Source of the DNA: Streptomyces pactum | GTDB lineage: Bacteria > Actinomycetota > Actinomycetes > Streptomycetales > Streptomycetaceae | Assembly (NCBI RefSeq): GCF_002005225.1 | Contig: NZ_CP019724.1 | Location: 5,411,501-5,475,500, forward strand | Length of the DNA: 64,000 nucleotides | Direction of reading: 5' to 3' | In this document: positions 32,599 to 40,924 of the stretch, piece after piece | Layout of the letters: each line of letters opens with the position of its first letter | Position numbering within the stretch: the first letter of the stretch is position 1 | The notes under the pieces: model-generated | What the model saw: only the letters and a program-made list of their open reading frames with translations | The model's database searches: none | Told to the model about the DNA's origin: nothing | Translations under genes and position numbers: made by a program

Positions 32599-32630
32599 AA
32601 GGGCCCCCTCGCCTGGGCGAGGGGGCCCTT
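32599..32630. terminator. Bidirectional terminator between LPMO gene and tRNA-Lys copy 2
   Basis: AAGGGCCCCCTCGC and GCGAGGGGGCCCTT form an exact 14-bp stem with a 4-nt loop. It is 24 bp after the LPMO stop and 7 bp after the 3' end of the minus-strand tRNA, so it can serve both strands. Confidence 0.82.
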
Positions 32631-32636
32631 CCACTG

Positions 32637-32710
32637 TGCGCCGCCAGGGACTCGAACCCCGGACCCGCTGATTAAGAGTCAGCTGCTCTAACCAACTGAG
32701 CTAGCGGCGC
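32637..32710 (-). tRNA. tRNA-Lys (anticodon CTT), copy 2
   Basis: It is identical over all 74 nt to the copies at 29342-29415 and 46010-46083. It has the same CTCTTAA anticodon loop and no encoded CCA. It is followed at its 3' side by a strong hairpin. Confidence 0.97.
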
Positions 32711-32810
32711 ATGACTCCCGCCGTCCGCTTCCCGCGGCCGGCGACGACGAAAATACTACCCGGTCCCGGGCAGTGCTCCCGACCACGCGCCCGGGCGACC
32801 GGTGACCGGT

Positions 32811-32840
32811 GGTCTAGATCGGTCTGGATCGGTCTAGATC
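32811..32840. repeat. Three tandem decamers GGTCT(A/G)GATC
   Basis: GGTCTAGATC, GGTCTGGATC and GGTCTAGATC are contiguous and run into the stop codon of the IclR gene. Each resembles a dre half with GATC in place of GACC. Confidence 0.7.
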
Positions 32841-33592
32841 GCCAGCGACAGCAGGACCGGCGCCGCGTTCCGGTTCAGCTCGTCCGCGGCCCGGCGCAGC
32901 CGGTGGGCGTGCTCGACCGGCAGGGACAGGGCCAGGCAGCCCACGGCGGAACCGGCCGTGATCGGGACGGCCGCGCAGACCGTGCCCACCGCGTACTCCT
33001 GGAGGTCGAGGACGGGCACGGTGGGCGGCTGGGACTCCAGCCGGGACAGCAGCAGTTGGTCGCTGGTGATGGTGCGCGAGGTCAGGCGGGCCATCTTGTG
33101 CCGGGCCAGGTGGTCGCGGCGGCCCGCGTGGTCGAGCTGGGTCAGCAGGCTCTTGCCGACCGCGGTGGCGTGCGCCGAGACACGGAAGTCCACCCACTCG
33201 TTCACCTTGGGCGTGGCCGGGCTGTCGGCGTACTGGGTGACGCTGACCTCGCCGTCGACGTACCGGCTGATGTAGACGGCGGCGCCCACCGAATCGCGCA
33301 GCCGGTCCAGGGTGTGCTGCAGTTTCTCGCGCAGGGCCTGCTCGCGGCCGTGCGCCGAGCCCAGGCGGGCCAGGGCCTCGCCGGGGACGTACGCGCCGTC
33401 GGTGGTCTGCTCGACGTAGCCCTCGCGGCGCAGCATGCGCAGGAGCGTGGTCAGCCGCTCCCGGTCGAGGCCGGTCAGCCGGGCGAGTTCGGTCTCCGTG
33501 ACTCCGGTGGTGTGCCGCGTCACCGTCTCCAGGACGCGCAGGGCGTCCTGGGCCGAGTGGTGCGGCGCGGTCGGCTTGTGCTGAAGCGCCAC
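32834..33592 (-). CDS. IclR-family transcriptional regulator
   Basis: 252 residues. A winged HTH occupies residues about 8-65 (SAQDALRVLETVTRHTTGVTETELARLTGLDRERLTTLLRMLRREGYVEQ), followed by the IclR effector domain (VGAAVYISRYVDGEVSV, FRVSAHATAVGKSLLTQL, VCAAVPITAGSAVGCLALSLP). The GTG at 33592 has GGGGGAGA upstream; the longer frame upstream has no homology. IclR proteins usually control the adjacent catabolic genes, here possibly the ehu/amidase group 1-8 kb away, though a small secreted-protein gene lies between. A 20-bp palindrome 154 bp upstream of its start is a candidate site. Confidence 0.9.
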   Translation of the reverse strand: MALQHKPTAPHHSAQDALRVLETVTRHTTGVTETELARLTGLDRERLTTLLRMLRREGYVEQTTDGAYVPGEALARLGSAHGREQALREKLQHTLDRLRDSVGAAVYISRYVDGEVSVTQYADSPATPKVNEWVDFRVSAHATAVGKSLLTQLDHAGRRDHLARHKMARLTSRTITSDQLLLSRLESQPPTVPVLDLQEYAVGTVCAAVPITAGSAVGCLALSLPVEHAHRLRRAADELNRNAAPVLLSLAI

Positions 33593-33745
33593 GGTGGTCT
33601 CCCCCTGCGCTCGCTGGTGGGCCCCTGCCCCTGTCCCCGCCTGTGCCCCCGATCCGGACAGCGGATCCCCTTCACGATAGCCGCCGGGCGGCCCGGCGTG
33701 AGGGGGTGTTGGCGAGATTCCGGGGCCCCCAACTGCGGCGCTGAC

Positions 33746-33765
33746 CCGCTGGCATATGCCAGCGG
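33746..33765. promoter_or_regulatory. 20-bp perfect palindrome upstream of the IclR gene
   Basis: CCGCTGGCATATGCCAGCGG is exactly self-complementary with an A/T centre. It lies 154 bp upstream of the IclR GTG and 79 bp beyond the stop of the secreted-protein gene. It may be an IclR operator or a stem. A related half (GCATATGCCAG) occurs at about 45307. Confidence 0.5.
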
Positions 33766-33767
33766 CG

Positions 33768-33800
33768 TGCCCCAGCGCTCCGACCTCGGGCGTTGGGGCA
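33768..33800 (-). terminator. Hairpin downstream of the small secreted-protein gene
   Basis: TGCCCCAGCGC (33768-33778) and GCGTTGGGGCA (33790-33800) pair with one G-T or mismatch position around an 11-nt loop. It is about 45 bp past the stop of the minus-strand secreted-protein gene. Confidence 0.5.
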
Positions 33801-33843
33801 CGCGCGGTGCGTGGTCGCGGTGCCACGCCGGGGACGTCTCGGG

Positions 33844-34296
33844 TCACGAGGTGGAACTGAACTTCGGGTCGCCCCCGGTGCCGAGCAGGGTGCCGCCCTC
33901 CCACAGACCGATCTCCCAGTAGATCGTGGAGTTCTCCGGGATCTCGTCGTGGAAGCCGTCGCACACCTGCCAGCCCGCCGAGGAGCCGCCGTGCTCGTAG
34001 CAGCGGAAGTTGTCGCCGGTCCGGTTCACCGTGCCGCGCACCTCTATGTGGTGGCCGTCGGCCAGGGTGTCGCGGACGTAGAACTTGTCACCGTAGGGCC
34101 GGAAGCACGCCAGGCCGGCCGTCGCGCGGGGGTTCTCGTAGCCGGTGACCTCGTTGCAGTTCGCGTCGAGCGTCGGGGAGGTCGACGTCGCGGAGGCCTG
34201 CTCCGAGTGGAGCGTGGCGGCGGAGGCGGAGCCGCCGAGGAAGGCGACGAGGGCGAACGCGGCCGTGGTGACGAACACGGGGGCGGTGAATTTCAC
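33844..34296 (-). CDS. Small secreted protein of unknown family
   Basis: 150 residues. The signal peptide is TAPVFVTTAAFALVAFLGGSASAA, and the mature domain of about 120 residues contains four cysteines (DANCNEV, GLACFRPYG, FRCYEHGG, WQVCDGFHD), so probably two disulfides. The mature part looks beta-rich (KFYVRDTLADGHHIEVRGTVNR). It resembles other small streptomycete secreted proteins, but I recognise no enzyme motif. I chose the GTG at 34296 because AGGAG lies 11 bp upstream; an in-frame GTG at 34308 overlaps that ribosome site. It is transcribed towards the IclR gene. Confidence 0.78.
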   Translation of the reverse strand: MKFTAPVFVTTAAFALVAFLGGSASAATLHSEQASATSTSPTLDANCNEVTGYENPRATAGLACFRPYGDKFYVRDTLADGHHIEVRGTVNRTGDNFRCYEHGGSSAGWQVCDGFHDEIPENSTIYWEIGLWEGGTLLGTGGDPKFSSTS

Positions 34297-34530
34297 TGTC
34301 TGTCTCACTCCTGCGGTGTGCGGGGCCTGGCTGTGGATACCTGTTCGATCGACGTGACGGGTGGGCTTCCGGGCCCGGCTCTCCCGGCCGGAACACTCGT
34401 CCTCTTATGGCGCGCTCATGACAATATGGGCGGGTTTGTGATGCCGTAAGGCCTTTGTCGGCCCCGCGTCGACGGTTTCAAGCCCCGCTCGCGTCGTCGG
34501 GGAGGCGGGCGCGTCGGAAGCACGAAAAAG

Positions 34531-34582
34531 CCGCGGGTCACCGCACCGTCCGACGTCGGTCGGGCGGTGCGGTGACCCGCGG
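34531..34582 (-). terminator. Intrinsic terminator of the ehuBCDA operon
   Basis: An exact 18-bp stem (CCGCGGGTCACCGCACCG with its complement ending at 34582) has a 16-nt loop. On the minus strand it is followed by CTTTTTC, a rare T run for this genome. It begins 28 bp after the ehuA stop. The remaining parts of the gap 34297-34609 show no gene. Confidence 0.88.
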
Positions 34583-34609
34583 TGGAGACCGGTGGCGCGT
34601 TGTGCGCCG

Positions 34610-35395
34610 TCAGAGCACGGCGCTCAGGAACTCCCTCGTCCGCTCGTGCTCCGGATCGCTGAAGATCTTCTCGGGAGCCCCGGACTCGATGACCCGCCCC
34701 GAGTCGAACATCAGGACCTGGTCCGAGATGTCGCGGGCGAAGTTCATCTCGTGGGTCACGCAGAGCATCGTGATGTCCGTGCTGCGGGCGATGTCCCGCA
34801 GCAGGTCCAGGACGCCCGCGACCAACTCCGGGTCGAGCGCCGAGGTCACCTCGTCGAGCAGCAGCACCTTCGGGCGCATCGCCAGCGCGCGGGCGATCGC
34901 CACGCGCTGCTGCTGGCCGCCGGAGAGCTGGGCCGGGCGGGCGTCGCACTTGTCGGCCAGCCCCACCATGTCGAGGAGTTCCCTGGCCCGCTCCGCGGCC
35001 TCGTCCTTGGACATGCCGAGCACGGTGACCGGTGCCTCGGTGATGTTGCGCAGCACGCTCATGTTCGGGAACAGGTTGAACTGCTGGAACACCATCCCGA
35101 TCTGCTTGCGGACCTCGCGCCGCTCCTTCTCCGTCGCCGGGAACAGCTTCTGCCCGTCCACGGTGATCGTGCCCTCGTCGGGCTTGAGCAGCGTCATCAG
35201 CAGCCGCAGGATCGTCGTCTTGCCGGACCCCGACGGACCGATGAGGGTGACGTGCTTGGCGGCGTCGACGGAGAAGTCGAGGTGGTCCAGGACGGTGTTG
35301 TCCCCGAACCGCTTGGTGACCTGCTCCAGCCGGATCAGCTCGCCGGTGCTGCGTTCGGGACTGGTCCCGGGGGTGGGAAGAGTGTCAGTGGGCAA
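34610..35395 (-). CDS. ehuA: EhuA-type amino-acid/ectoine ABC transporter ATPase
   Basis: 261 residues. Walker A is GPSGSGKTTI, the Q-loop region is MVFQQFNLFPNMS, the signature is LSGGQQQRVAIARAL, Walker B is VLLLDEVTSALDPEL and the switch His is in CVTHEMNFA. This is the polar amino-acid (PAAT) subfamily. The start is a TTG with GGAG 7 bp upstream that overlaps the ehuD stop by 11 bp. It is the last gene of the transporter operon and is followed by a strong terminator. The ehu naming rests on the B-C-D-A gene set and on EhuB/C/D similarity; glutamate or another amino acid is possible. Confidence 0.9.
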   Translation of the reverse strand: MPTDTLPTPGTSPERSTGELIRLEQVTKRFGDNTVLDHLDFSVDAAKHVTLIGPSGSGKTTILRLLMTLLKPDEGTITVDGQKLFPATEKERREVRKQIGMVFQQFNLFPNMSVLRNITEAPVTVLGMSKDEAAERARELLDMVGLADKCDARPAQLSGGQQQRVAIARALAMRPKVLLLDEVTSALDPELVAGVLDLLRDIARSTDITMLCVTHEMNFARDISDQVLMFDSGRVIESGAPEKIFSDPEHERTREFLSAVL

Positions 35396-36035
35396 GGCGT
35401 CGCTCCAGGGCTCGCAGGAAAAGGGAGGCCACGTAGGAAAGCACGATGAACGCCACGCCGATCACCGTGAGCGGCTCGGTGAACTGGAAGTTCTCACGGG
35501 CGAAGAGCTGAGCCTCGCCGAGCATCTCCAGCACGGTGATCGCCATGAGCATCGGGGTGTCCTTGAGCATGGCGATCACGTAGTTGCCGAGGGCGGGCAC
35601 CACGCGGCGGACCGCCTGCGGAAGGATGACCGCGATCCACGTCCGGTGCACGGGAAGGTTCAGCGCCGTGGCCGCCTCCCACTGGCCGACCGGCACCGCC
35701 TCGATGCCGGCCCGGTACACCTGCATCGTGTACGTCGAGTAGTGCAGACCGATGGCGAAGACACCCGTGGTCAGTGCCGAGGCCTGAACGCCCCACTCGG
35801 GCAGTACGTAGAAGAGGAAGAAGAGCTGCACCAGGAGGGGGGTGTTCCGGATGAACTCCGTGACCACCCCGACCGGCCAGCGCACCCAGCGTGTCGGCGT
35901 CCGCATCAGCAGGGCCCACACCAGGCCCAGCGCGAAGGAGATCACCGAACCGAGGGCCAGGATCTGCAGGGTGACCAGCAGACCGTCCCAGAAGTGCGGC
36001 ATGAAGTCGGAGACCGCGCTCCAGTCCCACTCCAT
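35385..36035 (-). CDS. ehuD: EhuD-type ABC transporter permease
   Basis: 216 residues with about five membrane helices and the binding-protein-dependent permease EAA loop (YRAGIEAVPVGQWEAATALNLPVHRTWIAVILPQAVRRVVPALGN). The N-terminus MEWDWSAVSDFMPHFWDGLLVTLQILALGSVISFALGLVWALL is the EhuD pattern. Its ATG overlaps the ehuC stop by 1 bp (TGATG), so translation is coupled. It forms the membrane channel with EhuC. Confidence 0.9.
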   Translation of the reverse strand: MEWDWSAVSDFMPHFWDGLLVTLQILALGSVISFALGLVWALLMRTPTRWVRWPVGVVTEFIRNTPLLVQLFFLFYVLPEWGVQASALTTGVFAIGLHYSTYTMQVYRAGIEAVPVGQWEAATALNLPVHRTWIAVILPQAVRRVVPALGNYVIAMLKDTPMLMAITVLEMLGEAQLFARENFQFTEPLTVIGVAFIVLSYVASLFLRALERRLAH

Positions 36036-36748
36036 CAGACAGCACCTCCCGCGTTGGTCGCCTCGGGCCGCTTCAGCGCGGCCTCGGCCGCGGGAGTCGG
36101 CGCCTTGCCGACCCCCGCCTTCAGCTTCTGCTCGAGGCCCCGCATGAGCCGGGTGAGCAGGAAGGCGAGGACGAAGTAGATCAGCAGGATGTACGTGTAG
36201 ATCTCCGCGCTCTCCTGCAGCGCGAGACGCACGAGGTTGCCGCTGAACGCCAGGTCGCCCATGCCCATGAGGGACACCAGCGCGGTGCCCTTCAGCAGTT
36301 CCACCAGCAGGTTCGAGAACGGCGGGATCATCTCCGGCAGCGCCTGCGGCAGGAGGATCAGCCGCATCCGCTGCCAGGGGGTGAAGCTCAGGGCGATGCC
36401 GCCCTCGCGCTGGGCCGGGTCGACGGCCGCGATCGCGCCGCGCACGACCTCGGCGCCGTAGGCCCCGTACGTCAGGCCGAGGGCGAGCGTGCCAGCCCAC
36501 ATGGGTACGAGCTGCCAGCCGAAGGCCAGCGGCAGCACGAAGTAGATCCAGAAGATCATGATCAGTGCGGAGGTCCCACGGAACACCGTGGTGTACAGGC
36601 CCGCGAGGAACCTGACGATCCGCGACTGATGAGTGCGGGCGGTGCCCACGACGAAGGCGACCACAGCGCCCAGCAGGGCGCTGAAGACGAGCAGTTGGAC
36701 GGTCGTCCAGACGCCCTTGGCCACGAGTTCCCAGAGTCCGGATGTCAT
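36035..36748 (-). CDS. ehuC: EhuC-type ABC transporter permease
   Basis: 237 residues. It has polar amino-acid permease features: VWTTVQLLVFSALLGAVVAFVVG, then FRGTSALIMIFWIYFVLPLAFGW and the EAA loop VRGAIAAVDPAQREGGIALSFTPWQRMRLILLPQALPEMIPPFSN. The C-terminal tail is basic and Ala-rich. The start overlaps the ehuB stop by 4 bp. It pairs with EhuD. Confidence 0.9.
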   Translation of the reverse strand: MTSGLWELVAKGVWTTVQLLVFSALLGAVVAFVVGTARTHQSRIVRFLAGLYTTVFRGTSALIMIFWIYFVLPLAFGWQLVPMWAGTLALGLTYGAYGAEVVRGAIAAVDPAQREGGIALSFTPWQRMRLILLPQALPEMIPPFSNLLVELLKGTALVSLMGMGDLAFSGNLVRLALQESAEIYTYILLIYFVLAFLLTRLMRGLEQKLKAGVGKAPTPAAEAALKRPEATNAGGAV

Positions 36749-37674
36749 CCGCCGCAGAGCTCCTTCGCGGTCAGATCGGTCATCTCGTCCTCGGTGAAAC
36801 CGAAGGGGCGCAGGATGCGCAAAAGTTCGCCGCTCTTCTTCATCTTGTGCAGCTCGACGTTGAAGGCGTCCCGCAGGTTGGTCTCGTTCGGACGGAACGC
36901 GAAGGCGCCGCCGTCGACGTGCGGCTTGCCGTTGACGATCGGCTTGAACGCCTCGGTCACCTCGGTGTTGGACGACTTCTTCACCACCTCACGGGTGGTC
37001 AGAGCCGTACCGGCGAAGACGTCGGCGCGCCCGGTCTCCACGGCGTTGAGGCCGGCGACCTGGTCCGGCACGATCAGGATGTCGTCCTTCGGATAGCCGG
37101 CCTCCACCGCGTAGGCGATCTCCGCGTAGCCCGTGCCGGTGGCGAACTTGGCCTTCTTCGCCACGACGTCCTTGTAGTCGTGCAGTCCGAGCGGGTTGCC
37201 CTTGCGCACGATGAAGGAGTCCAGCATCTGGTAGTCGGGGTCGGAGAAGATGACCTGCTCGCAGCGGGTGGGGTTGACGTACATCCCGGCCGCCACGATG
37301 TCGAACTGCTGCGACTTGAGACCCGGGATGAGGGAGCCGAACTCGGTCGGTACCGGCTGCACCTCTTCCACGCCGAGCCGCTTGAAGATGACCCTCGCCA
37401 GCTCCGGCGCCTCGCCGGTCAGCTCACCGTTCTTGTCGATGTACCCGAAGGGGATCTCGCCGGCGATGCCGAGCCGGGCCACGCCCTGTGCCTTGAGCCG
37501 GTCGAGGAGATCGCCGCCTTCCACGTCGGACGCGGTGGCCACGCGCGAGCAGCCGGCGGCTCCCAGCGCACCGAGCGCCGCGACCCCCGCGAGCAGCGAC
37601 CGGCGAGTGGGCCCGGCTGTCCTGGGCCTTTGGTCGGATATACCCCATGGAGGGGTTCTGTGTGGTGGAGCCAT
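36745..37674 (-). CDS. ehuB: EhuB-type substrate-binding lipoprotein
   Basis: 309 residues. It has a twin-arginine lipoprotein signal (TRRSLLAGVAALGALGAAGCSR, lipobox A-A-G-C). The periplasmic-binding-protein family 3 fold follows: VARLGIAGEIPFGYIDKNGELTGEAPELARVIFKRLG, DIVAAGMYVNPTRCEQVIFSDPDYQMLDSFIVRKG and AVETGRADVFAGTALTTREVV. The sequence features are those of ectoine/hydroxyectoine-binding EhuB proteins. It is first in its operon and divergent from the DUF3830 gene, so one intergenic region of 107 bp probably controls both. Confidence 0.9.
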   Translation of the reverse strand: MAPPHRTPPWGISDQRPRTAGPTRRSLLAGVAALGALGAAGCSRVATASDVEGGDLLDRLKAQGVARLGIAGEIPFGYIDKNGELTGEAPELARVIFKRLGVEEVQPVPTEFGSLIPGLKSQQFDIVAAGMYVNPTRCEQVIFSDPDYQMLDSFIVRKGNPLGLHDYKDVVAKKAKFATGTGYAEIAYAVEAGYPKDDILIVPDQVAGLNAVETGRADVFAGTALTTREVVKKSSNTEVTEAFKPIVNGKPHVDGGAFAFRPNETNLRDAFNVELHKMKKSGELLRILRPFGFTEDEMTDLTAKELCGG

Positions 37675-37781
37675 GGGCGCGCAGCTACCCGATGAGGGGC
37701 GGGTTATGCCGATCTTTTTCAGTCCGATACCTCGGCCCCGCGCCCTTGACCGCGGGGCCGCCGGGCACTGCCATGGAGGGT

Positions 37782-38276
37782 ATGGCTGATCGCTTCATCG
37801 AAGTCTCGCTGGTCAAGCGCGGAATCACCTGTACGGCCCAACTGCTGGACGACCGGGCCCCGATCACCTGCGCGGCGGTCTGGGACGCGCTCCCTCTCGG
37901 CGGCGACGTGTATCACGCCAAATACGCGCGCAACGAGATCTACGCCCTGTTCCCGCCTTTCGCGGCATCCGAACCACGACTGGAGAATCCGACTGTAACG
38001 CCCATTCCGGGCGACCTGTGCTATTTCGCCTTCGCGGGAGCCGAGTTGGGCACCAAGGCGTACGGCTACGACCGCGAGGTCCGCCCGGGCACCACCCTCG
38101 TCGACCTCGCCCTGTTCTACGAGCGCAACAACCTGCTGCTCAACGGCGACGTCGGCTGGGTGCCCGGCACCGTCTGGGGCCAGGTCGTCGAGGGCCTCGG
38201 CGAGATGGCCGAGGCCTGCAACGACCTGTGGCGCGCGGGAGCGGAGGGGGAGACGCTCGGCTTCCGCCGGGCGTAG
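37782..38276 (+). CDS. DUF3830 family (cyclophilin-like) protein
   Basis: 164 residues. The DUF3830 features are RFIEVSLVKRGITCTAQLLDDRAPITCAAVWDALP, YHAKYARNEIYALFPPFA, PGDLCYFAF and GWVPGTVWGQVV. The fold is predicted cyclophilin-like. The family travels with amidases, hydantoin/Asp racemase-like enzymes and amino-acid transporters, exactly the company found here, but no activity is known to me. The ATG at 37782 is chosen with GGAGGG upstream. It is convergent with the amidase gene across a strong hairpin. Confidence 0.85.
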   Translation: MADRFIEVSLVKRGITCTAQLLDDRAPITCAAVWDALPLGGDVYHAKYARNEIYALFPPFAASEPRLENPTVTPIPGDLCYFAFAGAELGTKAYGYDREVRPGTTLVDLALFYERNNLLLNGDVGWVPGTVWGQVVEGLGEMAEACNDLWRAGAEGETLGFRRA

Positions 38277-38297
38277 CCCCGCTGACGCGGGGAGATC

Positions 38298-38356
38298 GGA
38301 GCGTTCGTCCCGGCAGGCCGCCGGTGCTCACGGTGTGTCGCCGGGACGAACGCTCC
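38298..38356. terminator. Long-stem terminator between DUF3830 and amidase genes
   Basis: GGAGCGTTCGTCCCGGC (38298-38314) and GCCGGGACGAACGCTCC (38340-38356) are exact 17-bp arms with a 25-nt loop. It lies between convergent stops at 38276 and 38366 and can act for both. Confidence 0.85.
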
Positions 38357-38365
38357 CATCGCCGT

Positions 38366-39760
38366 CTACCCGCCCGGGACCGGCGCCGCGCCCGCCTCGT
38401 GGAGCGCGTGCGCGGCCCGCAGGACCAGGTCGTCCCGGTGGCGGGCGGCCACCAACTGGAGGCCGACGGGCAGTCCGTCCCCGTCGGTCCCGACCGGTAC
38501 GGTCGCCGCCGGCTGCTGGGTCAGGTTGAACGGGTAGGTGAAGGGGGTCCACCCCGTCCACCGCCGGTGCCCCGAGCCCTTCGGCACCTCGACGCCCGCC
38601 TCGAACGCCGTGATCGGCAGCGTCGGCGTGACGAGCAGGTCGTACGCCTCGTGGAAGCGGCCCATCCGCCGGCCCAGCTCCATCCGCACGTCCACCGCGG
38701 CCAGGTACTCCAGCGCCGAGTACCGCGCCCCGGCCCCGACGATCTCCCGCAGCCCCGGGTCCAGGAGCTCCCGCTGCCCCGCCCGCAGATGCTGCACGAC
38801 CCGTGCCGCGCCGCTGAACCACAGCGTGTGGAAGGCGTCCACCGGGTCCGCGAAGTCGGGATCGGCCTCCGTCACGTACGCGCCCAGCTCCGCCAGCCGC
38901 TCCACCGCCCGCCGGACCGCCGTCGCCACCGCCGGGCGCACCGCCACCTGCCCGCCGAGCGAGGGCGAGTACGCCACCCGCAGCCCCCGCACCCCGCCGG
39001 ACAGCGCCTCGGTGTACGAACCGGGCGCCGGGCCCAGCGCCGACCAGTCCCGGGCGTCCGGTGTGCCGATGACGTCCAGCATCAGCGCCGCGTCCGCCGC
39101 GTTCCGGGTCATCGGGCCGACGTGCGCCAGGGTGCCGAACGCGCTCGCCGGGTAGAGCGGGACCCGGCCGTACGTCGGTTTCAGGCCGAAGATGCCGCAG
39201 AAGGACGCCGGGATGCGCACGCTGCCGCCGCCGTCCGTGCCGAGCGCCAGCGGTCCCGCCCCGAGCGCGACGGCCGCCGCCGCGCCGCCGCTGGAGCCGC
39301 CCGCGGTGCGGGCGGGGTCGTGCGGGTTGCGGGTGACGCCGGACAGCGGCGAGTCCGTGACGCCCTTCCAGCCGTACTCGGGCGTCGTCGTCTTGCCGAT
39401 GAACACGGCGCCGTGCTCGCGCAGCCGGGCCACGGACGGCGCGTCCTCGTCCCAGGGCCCGTCCGGCGGGACGGCGCGGGAGCCGCGCAGCGTCGGGTGA
39501 CCGCGCATCAGCAGGATGTCCTTCACCGTGACCGGCACCCCGTCCAGCCGGCCGCCCGGCTCCCCGCGCCGCCACCGCTCCTCGGAGCGCCGGGCCCCCT
39601 CGAGCGCCGCCTCGCCGGTCAGCCGGACGAACGCGTTCACCTCCGGCTGGATCCGCTCGGCCCGCTCCAGGGCGGCCCGGGTCACCTCCACGGGGCTGAA
39701 GTCGCCCTTGCGGTAACCGTCGACGAGCTGTACAGCGGTCAGCTCGGTGAGGTCGGTCAT
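38366..39760 (-). CDS. Amidase (amidase-signature family)
   Basis: 464 residues. The Ser-cisSer-Lys triad can be read: Lys in GVPVTVKDILLMRG, the first Ser in RTAGGSSGGAAAAVALG, and the nucleophile Ser in GTDGGGSVRIPASFCGIFGLKPTYG. This is a complete amidase-signature enzyme hydrolysing an amide or carbamoyl bond. It lies in a run with a 2-hydroxyacid dehydrogenase, two Asp/Glu-racemase-fold enzymes and the ehu transporter, so the substrate is probably an imported amide or N-carbamoyl compound. The ATG at 39760 is 28 bp after the stop of the dehydrogenase gene, hence an operon. Confidence 0.92.
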   Translation of the reverse strand: MTDLTELTAVQLVDGYRKGDFSPVEVTRAALERAERIQPEVNAFVRLTGEAALEGARRSEERWRRGEPGGRLDGVPVTVKDILLMRGHPTLRGSRAVPPDGPWDEDAPSVARLREHGAVFIGKTTTPEYGWKGVTDSPLSGVTRNPHDPARTAGGSSGGAAAAVALGAGPLALGTDGGGSVRIPASFCGIFGLKPTYGRVPLYPASAFGTLAHVGPMTRNAADAALMLDVIGTPDARDWSALGPAPGSYTEALSGGVRGLRVAYSPSLGGQVAVRPAVATAVRRAVERLAELGAYVTEADPDFADPVDAFHTLWFSGAARVVQHLRAGQRELLDPGLREIVGAGARYSALEYLAAVDVRMELGRRMGRFHEAYDLLVTPTLPITAFEAGVEVPKGSGHRRWTGWTPFTYPFNLTQQPAATVPVGTDGDGLPVGLQLVAARHRDDLVLRAAHALHEAGAAPVPGG

Positions 39761-39788
39761 GCAGCACCCTCCCGCGTTCTGTGTGACG

Positions 39789-40736
39789 TCAGTGTCCGGG
39801 CACGTAGCCGCGCTTCTTGTCGACCACGTTCGCCAGCGGCTCGCCGGCCGCCCAGCTCTCGAACAACTCCAGGAACTGCGCGCCCAGTTCGTCCCGCCAG
39901 CCGATCGTGTCCCCGCTCATGTGCGGCGAGATGATCAGGTTTGGGACCCGCCACAGCGGGCTGTCGGCCGCGAGGGGCTCGTGGCTGAGCACGTCCAGGG
40001 CGGCGCCCGCGATCCAGCGCCTGGTCAGCGCCTCGGCGAGATCGTCCTCGACGACCAGCGGACCCCGCCCCACGTTCACGAACCGCGCGGAGGGCTGCAT
40101 CATCCCGAACCGCCGGGCGTCGAACATGCCGCGCGTGTCGTCGGTGAGCGGCGCCGCCGCCACCACCCAGTCGGCGCGGGCCAGCAGCCGGTCCAGGTCG
40201 CCGGGCCCGTGGACGCCGGTACGGGCGGTGCGGCCGACCAGCGCGGTCGTGATGCCGAGCGCCTTCAGCGTCCGCGCGATCGCCCGCCCGATCGGCCCGG
40301 AGCCGACCACACAGGCGCGAGTTCCGGCCACCCGCAGCGACTCGCGGTGCCGCCAGGTCCGCTCACCCTGCAGCCGCAGCGTCGTGGGCAGATCCTTCGC
40401 CATCGCGAGGACGAGAGCGGCGACGTACTCGGCGATCGGCTGGTCGAAGACCCCGCGCGCGTTGGTCACCACCGTCTCCGACTCGGCCAGCTCCGGGCAC
40501 ATCAGATGGTCCACGCCGGCGCTCGCGGTGTGCACCCAGCGCGGGCGCGGACCGTCACCGGGCCACGCCTGCCGTACGGCGTGCGAGGTGAAGTCCCATA
40601 CGAGCAGGACGTCGGCGTGCGGCAGCCGCTCGGCGAGGGTCGTCTCGTCGGCGTGCTCGATCCGGGCCCGTCCGGTCAGCCGGCCCAGGCGGGGGAGCGG
40701 CTCGGCGTCCAGGACGAGGAGCGTGGGGGTGGTCAT
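39789..40736 (-). CDS. D-isomer-specific 2-hydroxyacid dehydrogenase
   Basis: 315 residues. The NAD-binding Rossmann domain has RACVVGSGPIGRAIARTLKALG. Active-site motifs are the substrate-binding WVHTASAGVDHLM, the catalytic Arg in FVNVGRGPLVVEDDL and the His in LWRVPNLIISPHMSG. The E-x-x-P segment is in LDVLSHEPLAADSPLW. It probably reduces or oxidises a 2-oxo/2-hydroxy acid made by the neighbouring amidase and isomerase-type enzymes. It is first in a two-gene operon with the amidase and divergent from the racemase-fold pair. Confidence 0.9.
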   Translation of the reverse strand: MTTPTLLVLDAEPLPRLGRLTGRARIEHADETTLAERLPHADVLLVWDFTSHAVRQAWPGDGPRPRWVHTASAGVDHLMCPELAESETVVTNARGVFDQPIAEYVAALVLAMAKDLPTTLRLQGERTWRHRESLRVAGTRACVVGSGPIGRAIARTLKALGITTALVGRTARTGVHGPGDLDRLLARADWVVAAAPLTDDTRGMFDARRFGMMQPSARFVNVGRGPLVVEDDLAEALTRRWIAGAALDVLSHEPLAADSPLWRVPNLIISPHMSGDTIGWRDELGAQFLELFESWAAGEPLANVVDKKRGYVPGH

Positions 40737-40924
40737 CGGCAGGTCTGTCTCCGGTCGGTGGAAGTGGGGGCGGTTCAGGAGTTGACGGCGAAGTTGACCG
40801 GCTGTTGACCTGGGAGTGACGCGGGCGGATTGACCACGCTCGCACCGGAACCTACCTTCGTCAACACGGCCGTGCGTAACGGTGCGTTGTCCTCCCCTTT
40901 CTCAGTGTGAGGTCGGTGCGTGCC

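Noticed and set aside
29342..32710. Integrated element between two tRNA-Lys copies
   Set aside because: The copies are full-length tRNAs, but no integrase, excisionase or phage/plasmid genes lie between them, and the genes there (wall hydrolase, SPFH, LPMO) look chromosomal.
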